Positions 57,839 to 64,000 of a stretch of 64,000 nt of DNA are shown here, piece after piece; within the stretch, counting starts at the first letter, position 1; each line of letters starts with the position of its first letter. The position numbers were made by a program, and so were the translations under genes. The notes beneath the pieces were generated by a model. The model had not been told where the DNA came from and made no database searches. It worked only from the letters and a program-made list of their open reading frames with translations. Source of the DNA: Nymphalis io (lineage: Eukaryota; Arthropoda; Insecta; Lepidoptera; Nymphalidae); the NCBI RefSeq assembly GCF_905147045.1, contig NC_065901.1, positions 6,076,001 to 6,140,000 on the forward strand, read 5' to 3'.

Positions 57839-58135
57839 CACCCGCGGCTTCGCGCGCTTTTTTATATTATAGGTAGGCGGATGGGCAAAAGCTTCACCTG
57901 ATGGTAAGTCGTTACCACGGCCAAAAGACATTAGCGATGTAAGAAATATTAACCATATTTTACGACGCCAATCGCTACCACTAAGTAAATGAGAGAAAGC
58001 GATGTGAGGTAGGAGGTGTTACGTACCCTAAGTCCTTTTCTGTACTTCCTGTATGCAAAATCACATGATGATCGGTTGAGTAGTTAAGTCGTAAAAGCGT
58101 GACACATAAACTCACTTTTGTGACTCTTTTGTCAC
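57839..58135. mobile_element. Family D repeat split by a family C insertion
   Basis: CACCCGCGGCTTCGCGCGC at 57,840-57,858 and GATGATCGGTTGAGTAGTTA at about 58,068-58,087 belong to one widespread lepidopteran element of RTE or Helitron type (class uncertain). A family C copy sits between them. Confidence 0.55.
57859..57982 (-). repeat. Repeat family C, truncated, nested in family D
   Basis: On minus it ends in an A-rich tail at 57,859, preceded by the family's CGCCTACC-like end. The 5' part is missing. Confidence 0.65.
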
Positions 58136-59103
58136 TCATGTATACAAGGATTTCATGAATGTTTTTATACTATACTTTGTAGTAGTCGCCGCTAGGACGC
58201 ACTGAAGTTCATCAACTTTTATATCGTTAAATTGATCGCCATGACAGTAAGTTTACATATATATATATATTTATATATTCACAAGCAGGACAACGTTTGT
58301 CGGGTATTACTAATATATTTAAGTAAATAAAGTTTTAATATAAAAATATAAGAGACTAATTACGTGTACTTGGTGAAATTAAATACATTATAAGTAACGT
58401 GAGCAATAAACATCGGCTTCGACGGTAAGAGTGAAATAAAATAACCCTTTTATTTGTATAAGTAAATAAAATGTAAAATTTATTATATAATGATTTCAAC
58501 ATACTTTCACTTTAATAAGATTTAAGCCGAATGTTAGCCGGAGAAAAGTACTTTTTTTTAATTTGATGTTTTAAGGATTTGTACAATTTATGTGCCGGAT
58601 ATGCTTATTTATTGATTTAATACTATATGATTTATGTTATATATTAGTTAGTTATATGGAACAGGCAGTATTTTTAAGTGCACAATTTTCACAGGACCTT
58701 TTTACTAACGGTAGCTATAAATAAATACGGTAGGTATAAATAAATATAATACAATCCTTTTATATATTCCCTGCTATCCGTACAACAACCGCACAATACT
58801 AATAAATCTTCCCGCACATCCCACGCCATTTTTCTTATGCGTTCATCTTGGTTCTACCGTGGATGTTTCTAAAGACATTTTTCATAACAACTATAAATCT
58901 TGTATACGAAGTCTCCGTTTATGTGCTATTGCCATATCTGGCGTTGAAATTCTGATAAAATAATATAATACTAAAAATAAACATGATCCACTGATGCTTT
59001 AAGCTTTATTTGCATAATAGTTAACATATGTCATATTTATTAATGATACGTGGGTACTCATTAATGATATGTCAGAAATAATATCTTCCTGATTGATTTA
59101 GAT
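58136..59103. other. Non-coding AT-rich stretch
   Basis: Nothing recognisable. Confidence 0.5.
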
Positions 59104-59297
59104 TACTGCGGCCAACTGCCACTGCGCAGGAAATGCACGCAAGTATGAGCGCAAACACAGATGTACATGGTATTCCCTCATTCTCGTGTTTTGATCGGAT
59201 GGGAACTACCAAATTAAAAGAGTTGTTAAAATCTGCAGAAAATCACATTAACTTTATACAGGCTCGACTTGGGATTCGAAATTGAACTCTGACTGAC
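59104..59297 (-). mobile_element. Family E SINE, strongly diverged
   Basis: Contains CAACTGCCACTGCGCAGGAA and GAGCGCAAACACAGATGTAC, the family E end, and a degraded tRNA-like head near 59,270-59,297. It is followed by a short TA tract. Confidence 0.5.
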
Positions 59298-62200
59298 TAC
59301 AATATATACATATATAATATATATATATATAGTCTACAAAATAGATAAATCAAATATAACCGATGTTCAATGGAATACCAATAAGTAACAATTATATATA
59401 ATTGGAAAATTTAATTAAAACTCTTTCAAATTGAATAAAGCGTAAAGAGGGAACAGTTAATTTCCTCTTTTTTTTTAAAACGCAATAGACATGCGAATTG
59501 AGACGTAACAGAACGCTCCTTGAGTCTATTCCAACATTAATTCTACTCGACAGGCGGGAAATTAAGGGATCAATTTTCGAAGAGAGATCTAAATAACTGT
59601 GTCAAGGGGTTATAGTAATGTAAACGACAGAGTCCGTTACTCGGTTCGCGCTACACCGTGAGATTATTCGAACCAATCATTGAGACGGCGACTTTTCATC
59701 TCGACCTTATATGGATGTAACTGCGGGGAAAATGGTTATTGTATGTTACACGACGACATTACACCTCCTTTACAACGAATACTTAAACTATTTAGGCGTA
59801 AGGCTGTGGGATTTTAAGTTGAATTGATTTATCATATTTTTTAGAATTTAAAAAATAATTCTTTAAAAAAACTCATACAAAGTGTGGATACTTAAAAAAA
59901 AACGCGTGTTTAATTTAAATTTAGAACATTTTGTAGTTAGGTAATGGGCTTTTTAGTCTCGCGCAATTTCTACATGCATTTAAAAACTGAATATTAATTT
60001 CATTTTAAGATTTAATGAAGACGATAATTCGATTTACATATACATATATATATGACCAATTTGAAATGAAAAAATGAAACAATTCTAACTGCTTATTCAC
60101 CTGGACGTATCACATCTGATACGTCCAGGTGACGACTGAACTAGAGACTATGACTGGACTAGAGATGAATATAACTGCAATTGCAGTATTAACGCTATTA
60201 CATCCTGTTTACTTCTAACGAGTCTTATGTCATCAACACAGATTAACCTATAACATTAAATTATTGTTAGCGCCAAAGGGTCATATGTGAAAACTTAGCT
60301 CTATATTAAAACTGCGAAAGATCGACTATTAGTGTCATTTTTGCTATTCGATGCTTTAAAAGATACGTCATTCGTTAGTTGAATATAAAACCGGCAGATT
60401 AGTTATGCTTGTAGCCAACTCAATTATTTTGTAATTTAGATGAGTCTAGGAGCTTGTGAGAATTTACATAAACCTGTTCACAAATCTAATAACAGCGAAC
60501 TGACGAGTGATCAAACATGATATCTTCTTATATTGTTTGTCAATCAAAACATGTCATTAATATGTAAAGGGTAATTGAGTTAGTAACCTTAATAATGGTG
60601 AAGCTTATTAGGTAGTACTTATACATGTTAATATCAATGGACGGTCATTCGTTGGTTGAAAAGTTATATTGATATGTAAAGGAAAAAAATATATAAATAA
60701 TCTCTGTATATATGTCAGGAGAAATATCTGAGACATGTATTATGTTTCACTATTTGAAGAAGCCGTTGCTTATCTATGGAGTATCAATTTGCTGTTAATA
60801 ATATAATTATTAACTATTCTAGTGTATTATTAACTCCCGTTTAATGAAAAACTTAATGTTTCAATCAGTAAAGAATTTTCAAATGAAGATTATAAAAATC
60901 ATGTTGAAAATCGCGTCGTTAGCCATAAGCTTCCTATTAGATGTCATGATAACGCAATTACATTCCCGATGTAGACGTGAAACGGATACAAGAATTGCTT
61001 ATAATATCTTAAGATAAAGTTTATCTTGAGATTATAACGGCGTGAGACAGGTTAGAACATCAACCATCCGCGTCGTAGACTTAGTATTTTACAAGTCTAA
61101 GAAATAATGACACTAGCAATCCACGGACAATTTGTGGCTTATGCTATAAGAGGAATTCAAAGACTAATAGCGAGCACAATTCCACTTCTGAACTAACCGC
61201 AGCCTTTGCATTCAAATCAGGTTGCGTTTTCATTAAGCCCTATAACCTAATCAAAATATAATTTCATTGTTCTGATTAAACCAATAATGTTTTAATCAAT
61301 AATATAGTAATAAAGTTATAGTATTTGAAATAATGAAAATGGGAAAAATGTAAATGTAAATAGAAAAATAAATTCGTGATATCGAAGCGAAGTCGAGTAC
61401 AATTACCATTTCAGCTTAACAAACACTTGTTAATCGCAGAGAATTGATTGCATATTTGCTACGCAATAACTGGGGCTTGTAGGCATTAGCTATCACGGAA
61501 GATGAAACATTATTAAGTCGAGTATCGCACGGCATCCACCTCAATCGAGTAAAGCGATGGTTTCTAACAATGCAACTCAGTGAGACGCGTGACAAAAACT
61601 TTTGAACATAATAGGAAAGCGGTTTCCAACCTTACGTTTCACTTTAGAATTTGAAGCTGCGGTCGTGCTAGAAAAATCCCACTTAACTAAAATATCAATT
61701 ACATAGTCATCTGTAATACCGTTTTGGGTACCGCTCATTGGAAAAAAATCTTTGGAGGTCAACAATGTGATTAAGTTTCATTCTTTCGAGTCATTCATTT
61801 TAGGAAAACGACAAAGTGACCGTTCATATTTTCGTCCCAAAATTTATGCTATTTATTTATTGATAAAAAACAATTATTAATTTTGTATATATTTCTTTAT
61901 TTAGAAAACAATCTTTTGTAAGTATATTTTTAAGCAAAGATACGATCTTGATGAGAAAAAGAAAAGGTAATAGACCATTGAAAAGTTCAATGGGTATATT
62001 TGAATAATTATATAATATACTCATGTATGTTATTTATAAAGCGATGTATCTTTAAATAATATTCAACATTCAATATTGCGTGAGAAATAATCGTATGTAA
62101 AAATCGTATGAAAAATGCGCATTGCATCATTCTAAATAATTGCATTAAATGACATCCTGAAGATAGATTTGTGCGTTGATTGTTAAAACAAAACTAATTC

Positions 62201-64000
62201 GTAAAGTAGTTTTTCAAAAATTATGTAATAAAATTTAATGTTCATGCATTACAGAAAACCAATACTTTCTCCGTTTAGAAAAAAACTTGAGAACCGAAAC
62301 CAAGGGTTACTCGGCGGATACTCGACGCATGTAGACCGTGTCGGCAAGAGCAGTCGACAAAACGACGCGTCACGCTTAAATACACCACGCAATATTAAAA
62401 ACATAAGAAAAAAATAAAGTAAATTCGTCCAATCGCAAATAACTTTAATGATTTAAGAAGCTATACTTTCAAATACATTGTTTCTTACACATGTTTTTTA
62501 TGACGAATGTCTTAGTTATGTATGTTTCCTCGATATTCCAAGCAAATTTTTTTTTTAAGTTAGACATCTATATACCTTAATTTATCGAGCATCTGTTTAG
62601 AATCTCAACTTTACCGAGAAGAACCGATCCTTCGCTAATTCAATTATTTTTCAGTCAAAAATCAAAGTTAAGCGTGTCATTGCATTTAACTGTTCTCACT
62701 TAAAAATCGGCATTCTTATGTAAATAATAGAAAAACCAGTGGACGTGATTTATATCGTAAAACCAATCGGATATAATGTTAGGAAAGTTATAATCCAGTT
62801 CATAGCAATTGCCGAGAGAACAATATCAGAGATATTATCAGTCTATAAAATATACCAGAGTTATCTTTACGAATTCACAATGCCGGTTGATGAATGTAGG
62901 TTAACGGATTGATGATTCTCATCTGATATCAGATTTGATTTAAATCAGCCGTTTCTTTAAAATGAATTACCAAAAATATTAAACAAAATGTGAGAATTTT
63001 AGTTTATATTGAAGTTTAAGATTTTGTTTGAGGAACAATGTTTACATAATGTCGAGAACATTACAATATTGTTTATAGTAATTTAATACTATTAGAGCTA
63101 TAATTTATAATCGAGAGCATTGACATAGTTGTGTGGAGTGACGAGAATAGATTTAATACGAAGTGATTAAGTAGTGGCAATAATGACATACCTATATGTA
63201 CTGAAGATACCAAGTGTTTTCTTATACGTTTATTCAAACATTTCGTCACTACTATAAAAACTGAGCTAAATATAAGTATATGGATATGTATATAGTCAAC
63301 AGGAGTAGTATATTTAAAAAAATCAGAGTCCACTAAACAAGAAAGTTTTTTTATTTTATCATGTAATATATCCGAAAGTACTAATTTAAATAGAGATCTG
63401 TACAGGAATTATTTGCAGAAAACGTTTAAAATTAAATGGCAATTACAACTATATGTCAAATAATATCGAGAAGTGGACGAAAGTCAGCAAAAAAATAGGT
63501 AAGTTTTTACGTCAGAACAATTATAAAGAACTATAAGTACAAGAGAAGTTTTATTATGAAAATCATATTTTTATAATATTGCATTCATCGATAACTGATA
63601 ATTATGTAACCAAAACTTTACACAGCAACTTTATTACATATATAGTTTAAGATAATAACAGTTCATTGTAGATTTAGATTTTACGTTAGTTAGATTTTAA
63701 GTAAATTTCAGGTCATGACTGAAAGCGTCATTTAAGGAAATGAGACTGTATTCACATATTAATAAGGTTGATGCGAAATAATTCGCGGACACAATACCTA
63801 GTCATTATAATAAAACCTAAACTAAGTAGAACTGTGAAAACATATATACAATCATATGTTATCTAGGATCTATAATTTCCGTGGATCCGATGTGGAAAAT
63901 CTTTACACTAACATCTTGAATCAAGAACACAGATCTTTGTTCCCACAGCACAATTCTCGGATTATAATTACTACAGATTACCTCTTTAAACTAACAAATT
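59298..64000. other. Non-coding AT-rich stretch to window end
   Basis: There is no supportable gene. A GC-richer patch at about 59,560-59,760 is not a known repeat. A 49-codon ATG frame on minus (within 61577-61765, starting MSGTQNG) has protein-like composition but no recognisable family. Confidence 0.45.
60097..60132. repeat. Perfect 16-bp hairpin with 4-base loop
   Basis: The arms TCACCTGGACGTATCA (60097-60112) and TGATACGTCCAGGTGA (60117-60132) pair exactly around CATC. Unlike the other palindromes here, the arms are half G+C, so a stable stem is expected. The flanks are AT-rich and carry no repeat hallmark. Confidence 0.93.

Noticed and set aside
61577..61765. Minus-strand frame with an internal ATG giving 49 codons
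   Set aside because: Composition is protein-like but there is no family, splice site or context to support a gene.
1..64000. CRISPR arrays, bacterial operons or integrated virus genes
   Set aside because: No regularly spaced repeats, no Shine-Dalgarno-led gene clusters, and no capsid, polymerase or envelope-like frames were seen. The only polymerase-like frame is the LINE reverse transcriptase.

Overview
The window looks like lepidopteran (moth or butterfly) nuclear DNA. It is strongly AT-rich and gene-poor, its exons are bounded by GT/AG splice sites, and it is littered with short interspersed repeats of types I recognise from Lepidoptera, including tRNA-derived SINEs. It also carries a Jockey/CR1-type LINE fragment, a Tc1-type DNA transposon and several (TA)n runs. 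I cannot name the species from sequence alone.

Layout. 1-14,160: non-coding DNA with SINEs, one broken LINE (about 5.5-7.6 kb, minus strand) and a perfect hairpin beside it. 14,326-26,246, plus strand: a four-exon gene for a secreted 280-residue, 16-cysteine protein that I identify as argos (giant-lens), the secreted inhibitor of EGF-receptor signalling. It has a 10.2-kb first intron and a 3' UTR running to about 27,250. 27,250-39,385: non-coding, with eroded repeats. 39,386-40,228, plus strand: the start of, or the whole of, a second secreted-protein gene, with a signal peptide followed by a long Thr/Ser-rich mucin-like region. I do not recognise it, and its downstream exons, if any, are not visible here. 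40,229-64,000: no host gene that I can support. This part holds an almost complete Tc1-family transposon (45,611-47,231, clear inverted ends and TA duplication, transposase broken by two single-base losses), more SINEs including two nested insertions, and several perfect palindromes.

How the parts relate. The only clear regulatory biology is argos, a feedback antagonist that binds EGF-like ligands outside the cell. Its large first intron contains GC-richer non-repeat blocks that are plausible enhancers. The rest is mostly the record of transposon insertion and decay. I found no convincing new multi-gene system. The items most worth a second look are the unrecognised mucin-like gene, the isolated perfect hairpins at 45.25 and 60.1 kb, the GC islands in argos intron 1, and the TA-rich palindrome cluster at 23.3-23.6 kb.
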